The translations under genes and the position numbers were made by a program. The notes below the pieces were generated by a model. It saw only the letters and a program-made list of their open reading frames with translations. It was not told where the DNA came from and did no database searches. 64,000 nt of DNA from an uncultured Muribaculaceae bacterium (GTDB taxonomy: Bacteria; Bacteroidota; Bacteroidia; Bacteroidales; Muribaculaceae), in the NCBI GenBank assembly GCA_910588245.1, contig CAJUQP010000011.1:1-64000 (forward strand). Direction: 5' to 3'. Positions 54,844-63,334 of the stretch are shown piece by piece; position 1 is the stretch's first letter, and every line of letters starts with the position of its first letter.

Positions 54844-54851
54844 CAAAGATA
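54844..54851 (-). promoter_or_regulatory. -7 promoter box of the beta-galactosidase gene
   Basis: TATCTTTG on the minus strand is a TAnnTTTG match, 23 nt before ATG 54821. Confidence 0.65.
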
Positions 54852-54980
54852 AGCAAAATCCCCGACACGGACAACCCCGCATGCCAGTCCTGTGAAAAAT
54901 CCGTGACAAACACCGGTCGCCACCGGGAAATTATATGCAGTTTTTATGCCTGCGACAAAGCGGATATGCAGATTTTTTCT

Positions 54981-54988
54981 TAATTTCG
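54981..54988 (+). promoter_or_regulatory. -7 promoter box of the TerB-domain gene, apparently giving a leaderless mRNA
   Basis: TAATTTCG (one mismatch) ends 4 nt before ATG 54993, the same spacing as at the araC-type gene at 2199. Confidence 0.5.
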
Positions 54989-54992
54989 CGCC

Positions 54993-56390
54993 ATGTTGAG
55001 AATCCACAAAGTAGCGATAGCCCGTATATTCTCCGATCTTATCAAGGCCGACCGCATCATTGATGCCGGCGAGATGGAATGCTGGCGTAGGATATGCGGG
55101 AAATATTCCATCGACAACGATGCAAGAAGAGAGGCGATCGACATTCCATTGGCCCGGGCGCTTGAGCTATTGTGCACGGCGGAAATGAGCGGACTTAAAG
55201 AGGATTTCATGGCCAACTGCCGCAGCATGGCGGTCAGCGATGGCTTCTGCGCGCACTCCGAGGCACTTCTGATGGCTGCCCTGGCCACCGTGCTCGATGA
55301 CGCGTGGCCTCTCTATGGTAAGGTATTCTCAATTCCGCGCACAGACTTCAACATCGACATAGGCACGGTGCTCTATATCGAGAATGAATATCACTCAGCC
55401 ACAAACGAAGCTATCCGGAACGGCTACAGGTCGATATTCAAGGAACTGCAGCTCGCAGGATTCCATTTTGTATATATCCCGGAGATAATCAACCACTACA
55501 GCACCACCGATCCGGCCCTGTTAAAGGATATCCTCTCTTTTCTCTCCCCTTCGATGAGCAATGAGGCTCTCGACCATGTCTACTCGGCGCTCATGGGAAT
55601 GACAACCGGAGGCTTCTGCAAGGATCTGCTCTGCAACAAGTGCGGTATGACGGAACTCCGCTCCGTAAGTCCGTCACTGCTGATTAAGATCGGCGACAGT
55701 TTTGTGGGGGAGAATCAATATGCCGACTATCTCTGCATCGACATCGGGAAAGATGTGGTCGGCACTGTGCGCGCTTTCGTAGACTGCTTCTGCGGGATGC
55801 TAAGCGGCGATGTGGCTGTGGTCAGTGCCTCAGGCGACCGTGACGGCCGGTTTTATTTCCATGGATTCTATAAGCAACTCCTCGACATTTTCCTCGTGCG
55901 CCGCAATATCAGGAGCGTCGTTCATATCAATCCATACAGGGAAGAGATTCTTTTCCCCGGAATAGATGCGAAAGCTACTGGCGTTCATCGCCGTGAGAAA
56001 GCACTGTATGCCCTTCTTCTCTGCCAGGGAAGTGAGGGCGTCGATTTCAGCGCCCCGGCATCAGCCGATGCCCTGGGGAGCTACAATCTACGTATGCAAA
56101 AGATACAGCGCCGATATGAAGCGATCTACGAGATGTTCGGCGGAGAGAAAGGGGCGGCTCCTGATCTGGGGCTTCCGGAGATAAGACGCCCTATTTTCAG
56201 CTGTCTTAAAAGATCGCTGAGGAATCTCAAAGGCCTTTATAATCCGCAGGACTATAATGTGACGAAAAACGCCGACGGGTCCTTCTCCGTGCACGTGGAG
56301 CCCGATCTGGTGTATGTCTGTCAGTCAGGCAGCGAGCGGCCGGTGCCGCTCCATCTATCTTATTTGTATCAGGTTTGGAAAGGGATTTAG
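54993..56390 (+). CDS. TerB-like N-terminal domain protein of unknown function
   Basis: This is a 465-residue protein. Residues 1-105 resemble a TerB/DjlA-type helical domain (IFSDLIKADRIIDAGEMECW, then ALLMAALATVLDD). The middle part contains two Cys-x2-Cys-like residues (LLCNKCGMTEL) and an extended beta-rich region (YADYLCIDIGKDVVGTVRAF). The C-terminal part is basic (CLKRSLRNLKGLYNPQDYN). TerB-type domains are linked to metal or stress responses and to defence complexes in other bacteria, but no specific role can be read here. Confidence 0.75.
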   Translation: MLRIHKVAIARIFSDLIKADRIIDAGEMECWRRICGKYSIDNDARREAIDIPLARALELLCTAEMSGLKEDFMANCRSMAVSDGFCAHSEALLMAALATVLDDAWPLYGKVFSIPRTDFNIDIGTVLYIENEYHSATNEAIRNGYRSIFKELQLAGFHFVYIPEIINHYSTTDPALLKDILSFLSPSMSNEALDHVYSALMGMTTGGFCKDLLCNKCGMTELRSVSPSLLIKIGDSFVGENQYADYLCIDIGKDVVGTVRAFVDCFCGMLSGDVAVVSASGDRDGRFYFHGFYKQLLDIFLVRRNIRSVVHINPYREEILFPGIDAKATGVHRREKALYALLLCQGSEGVDFSAPASADALGSYNLRMQKIQRRYEAIYEMFGGEKGAAPDLGLPEIRRPIFSCLKRSLRNLKGLYNPQDYNVTKNADGSFSVHVEPDLVYVCQSGSERPVPLHLSYLYQVWKGI

Positions 56391-56512
56391 AAGTCATTTT
56401 AAAAAATTAGACAACGACTTCTAAGCCTGCAATATTGCATTCGTATCGCGGTAAAACCGCACCTCTCCGATTGAAACATTATGAAGATTTCTATGTTGTG
56501 ACAACAAAACAG

Positions 56513-56520
56513 TAATTTTG
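56513..56520 (+). promoter_or_regulatory. -7 promoter box of the SPFH-like gene
   Basis: TAATTTTG is an exact match, 25 nt before ATG 56545. It argues against the longer frame from 56518. Confidence 0.6.
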
Positions 56521-56544
56521 CATCAACAAAAACCAAATCAATTT

Positions 56545-56973
56545 ATGTATAGCAACAGCAACAACATCAATGTCACACCGCGCCTGATAAAAGGAGCGAT
56601 ATGGAGTGTGGCCGGAATCATCCTGCTCGTAGTGGCCATGGCGTTCATCCGCCCGTGGTATAATGTATGGTCGCAGGAGATGGAGGGGAAAGCCGAATTC
56701 GCCAAGGCCGAACAGAACCGCAAGATAAAGATTGAAGAGGCCAAGGCCAACCTTGAGGCGGAGAAACTCAACGCCCAGGCCGAGATCGAGAGGGCCAAAG
56801 GGGCGGCGGAAGCGATCCGCATAGAGAACGGCAGCATCACTCCTACTTATATCCAGTATCTCTGGGTGCGCCAGCAGTCCGACCTCAGCGACAAGACCGT
56901 GATCTATGTCCCGACAGAGACCAACCTCCCGATCCTCGAATCCACAAGAGCCTTGGGCATTCCCAAGGACTGA
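56545..56973 (+). CDS. Short membrane protein resembling the C-terminal part of an SPFH/band-7 protein
   Basis: This is a 142-residue protein with one membrane helix (residues 18-40, GAIWSVAGIILLVVAMAFI). A long charged coiled-coil helix (EQNRKIKIEEAKANLEAEKL) and an end matching the tail of prohibitin-like proteins follow (YIQYLWVRQQSDLSDKTVIY). The band-7 beta domain that normally sits between helix and coil is missing. It may be a stand-alone relative of HflK/HflC-type scaffold proteins. The Ca2+ ATPase gene follows after 72 nt. Confidence 0.75.
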   Translation: MYSNSNNINVTPRLIKGAIWSVAGIILLVVAMAFIRPWYNVWSQEMEGKAEFAKAEQNRKIKIEEAKANLEAEKLNAQAEIERAKGAAEAIRIENGSITPTYIQYLWVRQQSDLSDKTVIYVPTETNLPILESTRALGIPKD

Positions 56974-57045
56974 TTTGCGATATGGCGCGTTGTCTCTTCC
57001 GGCGCGCCGTAACTGAGCGACATGTATAAACCCATATAACCCCAT

Positions 57046-59697
57046 ATGTCACAAACACATCATTACACCGGCCTGACCGAGGCCGAAGTCGCGGAAAGCC
57101 GCGGGAAATATGGAGTCAACATCCTTACCCCTCCTGAGAAGGAGCCGCTGTGGAGACAGTTCCTGAAGAAATTCGGCGATCCGCTTATCATCATCCTTAT
57201 GATCGCCGGGGTGCTGTCGGTCGGCATCTCCTGCTACGAATACTGGGGACTCGGCCAGGGGGCCGGCGTTTTCTTCGAACCCGTCGGGATCTTTATTGCC
57301 ATTCTCCTCGCCACAGGCCTCGCGTTCATATTCGAGCTGAAGGCCGACAAAGAGTTCGCTCTGCTCAATCAGGTGAACGACGACGAGCCCGTGCAGGTGA
57401 TACGCGGTGGCAACATCGTGCAGATAGCCAGGAAAGATGTCGTGGTCGGAGATATCGTCATCCTCAACACCGGAGAGGAGGTGCCTGCCGACGGTGAACT
57501 GCTCGAGGCTGTCATGCTCAACATCGACGAGTCGACCCTTACCGGCGAGCCCATATGCCACAAGACCACCGATCAGACACAATTTGACAAGGAGGCCACC
57601 TTCCCGAGCAACCATGCCATGCGGGGCACGAAGATCATGGAGGGACACGGCGTCATGCGCGTGCTCGCGGTAGGCGACAGTACGGAGAATGGCAAGGTGT
57701 TCGAGGCCGCGCAGATCGACGACAGTGTCAAGACCCCGCTCAACGAGCAGCTCGACGGACTTGGCAAGCTTATAACCAGAGTATCCTACGGCTTCGCGGC
57801 AGCCATCATCGCCGGCCGTATCGTGATGTATTTCATCAACGTGCCGGAATTCGACTGGATGTCGCTTCTGGCATTCGTCCTCCAGACCCTGATGGTGGCC
57901 GTCACCCTCGTGGTGGTCGCCGTGCCTGAAGGACTTCCGATGGCTGTGACCCTCTCGCTCGCATATTCCATGCGCCGCATGCTTAAGACCAACAATCTCG
58001 TGCGCAAGATGCATGCCTGCGAGACTATGGGCGCCGCAACTGTGATATGCACCGACAAGACCGGCACTCTTACCCAGAACCAGATGCAGGTCTACAAGGC
58101 CGATTTCTTCGGAGAGCCGTCAGACGATATCCTCTTTGAGGGAATCGCCGTGAATTCCACCGCGCAGCTCGATCTCTCCGACGCCAAACCTCAGGTGCTC
58201 GGCAATCCCACGGAGGGAGCCCTGCTCCTGTGGCTCCGGAAGAGAGGCGTCAACTATCTCGATATCCGTGAGAAAGCGGCGCGCCTGGAGGAACTCCCCT
58301 TCTCCACCGAGCGCAAATATATGGCCACTGTCGTGAAGTCGGCGTCCGGGAAGGTCATACTCTACGTGAAAGGGGCTCCGGAGATCGTATTCGCCATGTG
58401 CCGCGACACCGCCGGAGTTACAAAAGCCGAGATCGACGCCAGGCTCCTCGAATATCAGAACCAGGCCATGCGCACTCTCGGTTTCGCCTGGCAGGAGATC
58501 ATGCCGGGCGACAAGACCATCGAAGACGGCCGTGTCGTGGCCGGCAACCTCACGTTCCTCGGGATCGTGGCGATCTCCGATCCTGTGCGCGCCGATGTGC
58601 CGATGGCGGTCAGGGAGGTCATCGACGCCGGCATCAAGGTAAAGATTGTCACCGGCGACACCCCCGGCACCGCGAAAGAGATAGGGCGTCAGATCGGCCT
58701 CTGGGACGACACCGCCGACGGCGACCGCAACATCATCACCGGCACTGAGTTCGCCGAGCTCTCCGATAAGGAGTTGAAAGAACGTGTCGGCGACCTGAAG
58801 ATCATAGCCCGTGCACGTCCGATGGACAAGAAACGCCTCGTGGAGGCCCTGCAAGCCAACAATGAGGTCGTGGCCGTGACAGGCGACGGCACCAACGACG
58901 CCCCGGCTCTCAAGACGGCGCATGTCGGCCTCTCGATGGGCGACGGCACATCGGTGGCCAAGGAGGCGTCAGACATCACCATCATCGACAACTCCTTCTC
59001 CTCCATAGGCCGGGCAGTGATGTGGGGCCGGTCACTATATCAGAACATACAGCGCTTCATACTCTTCCAGATGACGGTGAATGTGGCGGCCTGCTTCATA
59101 GTGCTCTGCGGGGCCTTCATGGGGATGCAGTCGCCGCTGACGGTGACCCAGATGCTCTGGGTCAACCTGATCATGGACACCTTCGCGGCCATGGCGCTCG
59201 CCTCGTTGCCCCCCTCGCGGTCGGTGATGAAAGAGAAACCGCGCCCTCGCGAGGCGTTCATCATCAACAGCCCGATGTGGAGATCGATCATCGGGGTCGG
59301 GGGAATCTTCTTCCTCCTCCTTTTAGCGCTGCTCTATTATTTCGAGCATACAGATATCACATGCCTCACTCAGGTCGGACATGTGGCCATGGGTCCGAAC
59401 ACCGGACTGAGCGCCTACGAGCTCTCGCTCTTCTTCACGATCTTTGTCTTCCTCCAGTTCTGGAACATGTTTAATGCACGCGCTTTCGAGACAGGCCGTT
59501 CGGCATTCCATTTCAAAGACTGCGAAGGCTTCGGGCTCATCGCCCTCCTCATCCTTTTCGGCCAGATCCTGATCGTGAGCATCGGAGGAGAATTTTTCAA
59601 TGTCGTCCCGCTGAAAGCCATCGACTGGGTGATCATCATCGGAGGCACCTCACTGGTGCTCTGGATCGGAGAGCTTCTCCGCCTCTTCAGGAAATAA
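57046..59697 (+). CDS. Calcium-translocating P-type ATPase (PMCA/SERCA-like)
   Basis: This 883-residue inner-membrane pump has the full P2 layout. The actuator domain with LTGEP is followed by the ion-binding helix VAVPEGLPMAVTLSLAYSMR and the phosphorylated D337 in CTDKTGTLTQ. The nucleotide-binding domain, the hinge VAVTGDGTNDAPALK and six C-terminal helices follow. The PEGLP motif supports Ca2+ or Mn2+ rather than heavy metals. It probably shares the transcript of the SPFH-like gene and ends before a terminator. Confidence 0.94.
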   Translation: MSQTHHYTGLTEAEVAESRGKYGVNILTPPEKEPLWRQFLKKFGDPLIIILMIAGVLSVGISCYEYWGLGQGAGVFFEPVGIFIAILLATGLAFIFELKADKEFALLNQVNDDEPVQVIRGGNIVQIARKDVVVGDIVILNTGEEVPADGELLEAVMLNIDESTLTGEPICHKTTDQTQFDKEATFPSNHAMRGTKIMEGHGVMRVLAVGDSTENGKVFEAAQIDDSVKTPLNEQLDGLGKLITRVSYGFAAAIIAGRIVMYFINVPEFDWMSLLAFVLQTLMVAVTLVVVAVPEGLPMAVTLSLAYSMRRMLKTNNLVRKMHACETMGAATVICTDKTGTLTQNQMQVYKADFFGEPSDDILFEGIAVNSTAQLDLSDAKPQVLGNPTEGALLLWLRKRGVNYLDIREKAARLEELPFSTERKYMATVVKSASGKVILYVKGAPEIVFAMCRDTAGVTKAEIDARLLEYQNQAMRTLGFAWQEIMPGDKTIEDGRVVAGNLTFLGIVAISDPVRADVPMAVREVIDAGIKVKIVTGDTPGTAKEIGRQIGLWDDTADGDRNIITGTEFAELSDKELKERVGDLKIIARARPMDKKRLVEALQANNEVVAVTGDGTNDAPALKTAHVGLSMGDGTSVAKEASDITIIDNSFSSIGRAVMWGRSLYQNIQRFILFQMTVNVAACFIVLCGAFMGMQSPLTVTQMLWVNLIMDTFAAMALASLPPSRSVMKEKPRPREAFIINSPMWRSIIGVGGIFFLLLLALLYYFEHTDITCLTQVGHVAMGPNTGLSAYELSLFFTIFVFLQFWNMFNARAFETGRSAFHFKDCEGFGLIALLILFGQILIVSIGGEFFNVVPLKAIDWVIIIGGTSLVLWIGELLRLFRK

Positions 59698-59719
59698 CCC
59701 CGACATAACCCCACCCCTT

Positions 59720-59750
59720 CCGCCGCGGCAATCCCCGATTGTCGCGGCGG
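59720..59750 (+). terminator. Terminator of the Ca2+ ATPase gene
   Basis: A 12-bp stem with one G-T wobble (CCGCCGCGGCAA / TTGTCGCGGCGG) and a 7-nt loop is followed by TTGTTTTT. It separates core genes from the accessory locus to the right. Confidence 0.88.
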
Positions 59751-59934
59751 TTGTTTTTCACAACAGAAAAAACGCGCGGAGGCGCAACGGGCTCGCGAAG
59801 TTTTAAGATCTTTGCGTTGTGATGTCAACTGGTGATGTGATATTTTCGCTGGGAAAGGCTTGTTTCGATTCGTAATAGCCCGATAAAAAAGGGATATTTT
59901 TTAATCGCATACTGCCAATCTCAATAAAAATAGT

Positions 59935-59942
59935 TATCTTTG
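59935..59942 (+). promoter_or_regulatory. -7 promoter box of the helicase locus
   Basis: TATCTTTG matches TAnnTTTG. The expected transcription start near 59948 gives a leader of about 145 nt, most of which can fold. The stretch 59751-59934 is AT-rich toward its end and shows no gene. Confidence 0.65.
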
Positions 59943-59997
59943 CATCTATTGATAGCAACGCTAATCTGAAAATGACCAAGTAATTATCACAAAGACA

Positions 59998-60082
59998 TAC
60001 GGCGAGAGCCGAATACTTTGAGAATACTCATGTAGGCGTTACGGGCTTTGGTCGGCCTTCAGATGCTACTTGGGTGTTCTCA
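59998..60082 (+). ncRNA. Structured RNA leader upstream of the helicase gene
   Basis: Two elements are visible. CGGC-GAGA-GCCG at 60000-60011 is a short hairpin closed by a GNRA tetraloop. From 60019 to 60082 a long hairpin pairs 16 of 17 positions: GAGAATACTCATGTAG against CTACTTGGGTGTTCTC plus one outer pair, with two G-U wobbles and one U-U mismatch. An inner GGCU/GGCC stem lies near its tip. The wobble pairs suggest pairing as RNA rather than as a DNA palindrome. It sits 10 nt before ATG 60093. I do not recognise it as a named RNA class. Confidence 0.6.
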
Positions 60083-60092
60083 TCTTGTTTAT

Positions 60093-63000
60093 ATGGAATT
60101 TATAGACAACGTAAATAAGACGTTAAAAGACGATATGGCAACCACCTTGCACACAGGCTCCAAGGTGGCTATTGCCGCGTCATGTTTTTCCATATATGCA
60201 TTTCAAGAACTGAAAGAGCAACTCTCAGATATATCTGAACTTCGCTTTATTTTCACTTCGCCTTCTTTCATAACCGAAAAGGCTGACAAGCAAAAGCGCG
60301 AGTTCTACATTCCACGTCTTAATCGTGAACGTGACCTCTATGGCTCCGAGTTTGAAATCAAGCTTCGCAATGAACTTTCTTTAAAAGCCGTTGCGAAAGA
60401 GTGTGCTGAGTGGATTCGTAAAAAGGTTTGCTTCAAATCCAACCGCACCAATGCCGGGATGCCGTCATTTGCCACTATTGACGACACTACATATATGCCA
60501 CTTGGAGGCTTTACCACAGTTGAGTTAGGTTGCGAGCGCGGTAATAGCCTCGCTATCGCAATCAATAAGATGGAGGCACCATTCTCTCAACAGTATCTTC
60601 AAATCTTCAATCAGATTTGGAACGACGGAGACAAACTTCAGGTCGTTACAGAGAAAGTGCTCGACAATATCACCAACGCTTACAAAGAAAACTCCCCGGA
60701 GTTTATCTATTTTGTTACACTCTACAATATCTTCAACGAATTTCTTGAAGATATTTCGGAAGATGTGCTTCCCAATGAAGCTACAGGTTTTAAGTCAAGC
60801 GTTATCTGGAACAAGCTCTACAATTTCCAACGTGATGCGGCTCTTGCCATCATCAACAAGCTCGAAAAGTATAACGGCTGTATCCTCGCCGATTCCGTCG
60901 GTCTTGGCAAGACATTCACCGCACTTTCGGTCATAAAGTATTACGAAAACCGAAACAAGTCCGTTCTCGTTCTTTGCCCCAAAAAACTGCACGACAACTG
61001 GGTTACATACCGTAGCAACTATGTCAATAACCCTCTCGTTGCCGATCGTTTGCGCTATGATATTCTCTATCATACCGACCTGTCGCGCTCGTCGGGTCAG
61101 AGCAACGGCCTCGACCTCGAACACATAAACTGGGGCAATTATGACCTTGTGGTAATTGACGAGAGCCACAATTTCCGTAACGGCGGCAAAGTTACCACCG
61201 ACGAGAATGACGAGAATCCGCGCGAGAACCGCTATCTCCAGTTGATGAACAAGGTTATCCGCGCCGGGGTCAAGACCAAGGTGCTTATGTTGTCGGCTAC
61301 ACCGGTCAACAATCGCTTCAACGACCTGCGCAATCAGCTTGCCCTCGCTTACGAGGGAGACAGCTCGATTATGGACGCGCAGCTCAAAACATCAAGCTCT
61401 CTCGACGATATTTTTCGTCAGGCTCAGACCGCGTTCAACCGTTGGTCGAAACTTCCTGCCGAGGAACGAACCACAAAGACATTGCTCGAAATGTTGAGCT
61501 TCGATTTCTTTGAAGTCCTCGACAGCGTAACCATTGCCCGCTCCCGCAAGCATATCGAGCAATATTACGATACCACCGACATCGGAAAATTCCCGGAGAG
61601 ACTGAAACCAATCTCCCGCGCTCCCAAACTTACTGACCTACCTACTGCGGTCAGCTTCAATGATATTTTCGTCAGTGTGACGGAACTAAACCTCGCCATC
61701 TACACACCTTCCGATTTCATCCTGCCGAGCAAACTGGAGAAATATATGGAAGTGCGCGAGGATGGACGTTTTAGCAATCTTTCGCGCAGTGGCCGTGAAC
61801 GTGGCATCAGGCAACTTATGAGCATTAACCTGCTCAAACGTCTCGAAAGTTCTGTCAATTCGTTCCGCCTGACCCTTGAACGAATCAGAAAATATATCGA
61901 AGCTACGATAAATGCCATAGATGAACTTGCCGCCAAGCAAGAACCTTCAATGGTCTGCGATTATGATTTCTCATACGGTCTCGACTTCGACGAGAGGGAG
62001 GACACCGTCTTTATCGGGAACAAGAAGACCAAAATCGCACTGGAGGATATGGACTATGTTCAATGGCGCGGCTATCTTGCCAAGGACCTCGACAATCTGA
62101 ACACACTGCTGTTCATGCTTGCCGACATCACCCCTGAACATGACAGCAAACTGCAGATGCTCATTGAGGAGATCCGTAATAAGTTTGCCAATCCTATCAA
62201 TGGTGACAACAAGAAGATAATAGTCTTCACGGCTTTCTCCGACACAGCTCAGTATCTCTACGAGAACATAGCACCGCTCATTAAGGAGCGTACAGGGCTT
62301 AACACAGCCCTTGTGTCGGGAGACGTCGAAGCTCGCTCGACCCTAAAATTACGAGAGAAACTGGACTTTAACAAAGGCCTTACGCTGTTTTCGCCGATTT
62401 CCAAGGAAAAGGCGACAATCTATCCCCATATTAATGAGGAAATAGATGTGCTTATCGCTACCGACTGTATCTCGGAAGGTCAGAACTTACAGGACTGCGA
62501 CTTCCTCATTAACTACGATATACACTGGAACCCCGTGCGTATCATTCAGCGCTTCGGTCGTATCGACCGCATCGGCTCGCGCAACGCGGTGATTCAGCTC
62601 GTCAACTATTGGCCCGACATGGACCTTGACGATTATATCAATCTCAAAGGCCGTGTCGAGGCTCGTATGAAAGTATCGGTTCTTACCGCCACCGGCGATG
62701 ACAATCCCCTTTCAGCCGAGGAACAGGGCGACCTCAAATATCGCCGCGACCAGTTGGAACGCCTAAAAGAGGAAGTCGTCGATATTGAGGAAATGAACAC
62801 CGGTGTATCCATAATGGACCTGGGCCTGAATGAATTTCGTTTAGACTTGCTCGACTACATGAAGCAGAGGCACGACATCGAGCATACACCGATGGGGCTT
62901 CATGCCCTCGTCGCTTCCGATAAGGACGCACCTCCTGGTGTTATTTTCGTGCTCAAAAATCGCAATAACGAAATCAACATCGACCGTAAGAACAGGCTCC

Positions 63001-63332
63001 ACCCGTTTTATATGGTCTATATCTCGAAGGACTCCGAGGTAATTGTAGATCATCTCGACCCGAAAGACCTTCTCGACCGTATGCGCCACCTTTGCCGTGG
63101 CAAGTCCGAACCTATACTTGAACTATGTCGCAAGTTCAACGCCGAAACTCGCGACGGTCAGCGTATGGGAACATACTCCCGTCTGCTCGGCGATGCCATC
63201 TCGTCGCTTATCAAGGTTAAGGAATCGACCGACCTCTTTTCGTTCCTCGACGGCGATACCGGCTCGCTATTCGGCAACGAAGTTCGTGGCCTCGATGACT
63301 TTGAGCTTATTTGTTTCTTAATTATCCGTTAA
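60093..63332 (+). CDS. Large SNF2-type helicase, probable phage-defence protein
   Basis: This is a 1079-residue protein. The N-terminal 140 residues resemble the phospholipase-D-like region found before such helicases (KVAIAASCFSIYAFQELKEQ), without an evident HKD motif. The helicase core has Walker A in DSVGLGKTFTAL (about residue 267), motif II VVIDESHNF, LSATPVNNRF, and in the second lobe DCISEGQNLQDCDFLINYDI and IIQRFGRIDRIGS. The C-terminal 250 residues are family-specific. ATG 60093 lies downstream of the leader hairpin, whereas the frame from 60048 would start inside it. Helicases of this layout occur in restriction-like defence operons. The role here is inferred. Confidence 0.82.
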   Translation: MEFIDNVNKTLKDDMATTLHTGSKVAIAASCFSIYAFQELKEQLSDISELRFIFTSPSFITEKADKQKREFYIPRLNRERDLYGSEFEIKLRNELSLKAVAKECAEWIRKKVCFKSNRTNAGMPSFATIDDTTYMPLGGFTTVELGCERGNSLAIAINKMEAPFSQQYLQIFNQIWNDGDKLQVVTEKVLDNITNAYKENSPEFIYFVTLYNIFNEFLEDISEDVLPNEATGFKSSVIWNKLYNFQRDAALAIINKLEKYNGCILADSVGLGKTFTALSVIKYYENRNKSVLVLCPKKLHDNWVTYRSNYVNNPLVADRLRYDILYHTDLSRSSGQSNGLDLEHINWGNYDLVVIDESHNFRNGGKVTTDENDENPRENRYLQLMNKVIRAGVKTKVLMLSATPVNNRFNDLRNQLALAYEGDSSIMDAQLKTSSSLDDIFRQAQTAFNRWSKLPAEERTTKTLLEMLSFDFFEVLDSVTIARSRKHIEQYYDTTDIGKFPERLKPISRAPKLTDLPTAVSFNDIFVSVTELNLAIYTPSDFILPSKLEKYMEVREDGRFSNLSRSGRERGIRQLMSINLLKRLESSVNSFRLTLERIRKYIEATINAIDELAAKQEPSMVCDYDFSYGLDFDEREDTVFIGNKKTKIALEDMDYVQWRGYLAKDLDNLNTLLFMLADITPEHDSKLQMLIEEIRNKFANPINGDNKKIIVFTAFSDTAQYLYENIAPLIKERTGLNTALVSGDVEARSTLKLREKLDFNKGLTLFSPISKEKATIYPHINEEIDVLIATDCISEGQNLQDCDFLINYDIHWNPVRIIQRFGRIDRIGSRNAVIQLVNYWPDMDLDDYINLKGRVEARMKVSVLTATGDDNPLSAEEQGDLKYRRDQLERLKEEVVDIEEMNTGVSIMDLGLNEFRLDLLDYMKQRHDIEHTPMGLHALVASDKDAPPGVIFVLKNRNNEINIDRKNRLHPFYMVYISKDSEVIVDHLDPKDLLDRMRHLCRGKSEPILELCRKFNAETRDGQRMGTYSRLLGDAISSLIKVKESTDLFSFLDGDTGSLFGNEVRGLDDFELICFLIIR

Positions 63333-63334
63333 AT

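Noticed and set aside
57049..58014. 321-codon His-rich frame antisense to the Ca2+ ATPase
   Set aside because: Shadow frame. The His/Asp richness comes from reading the complement of ATPase codons.
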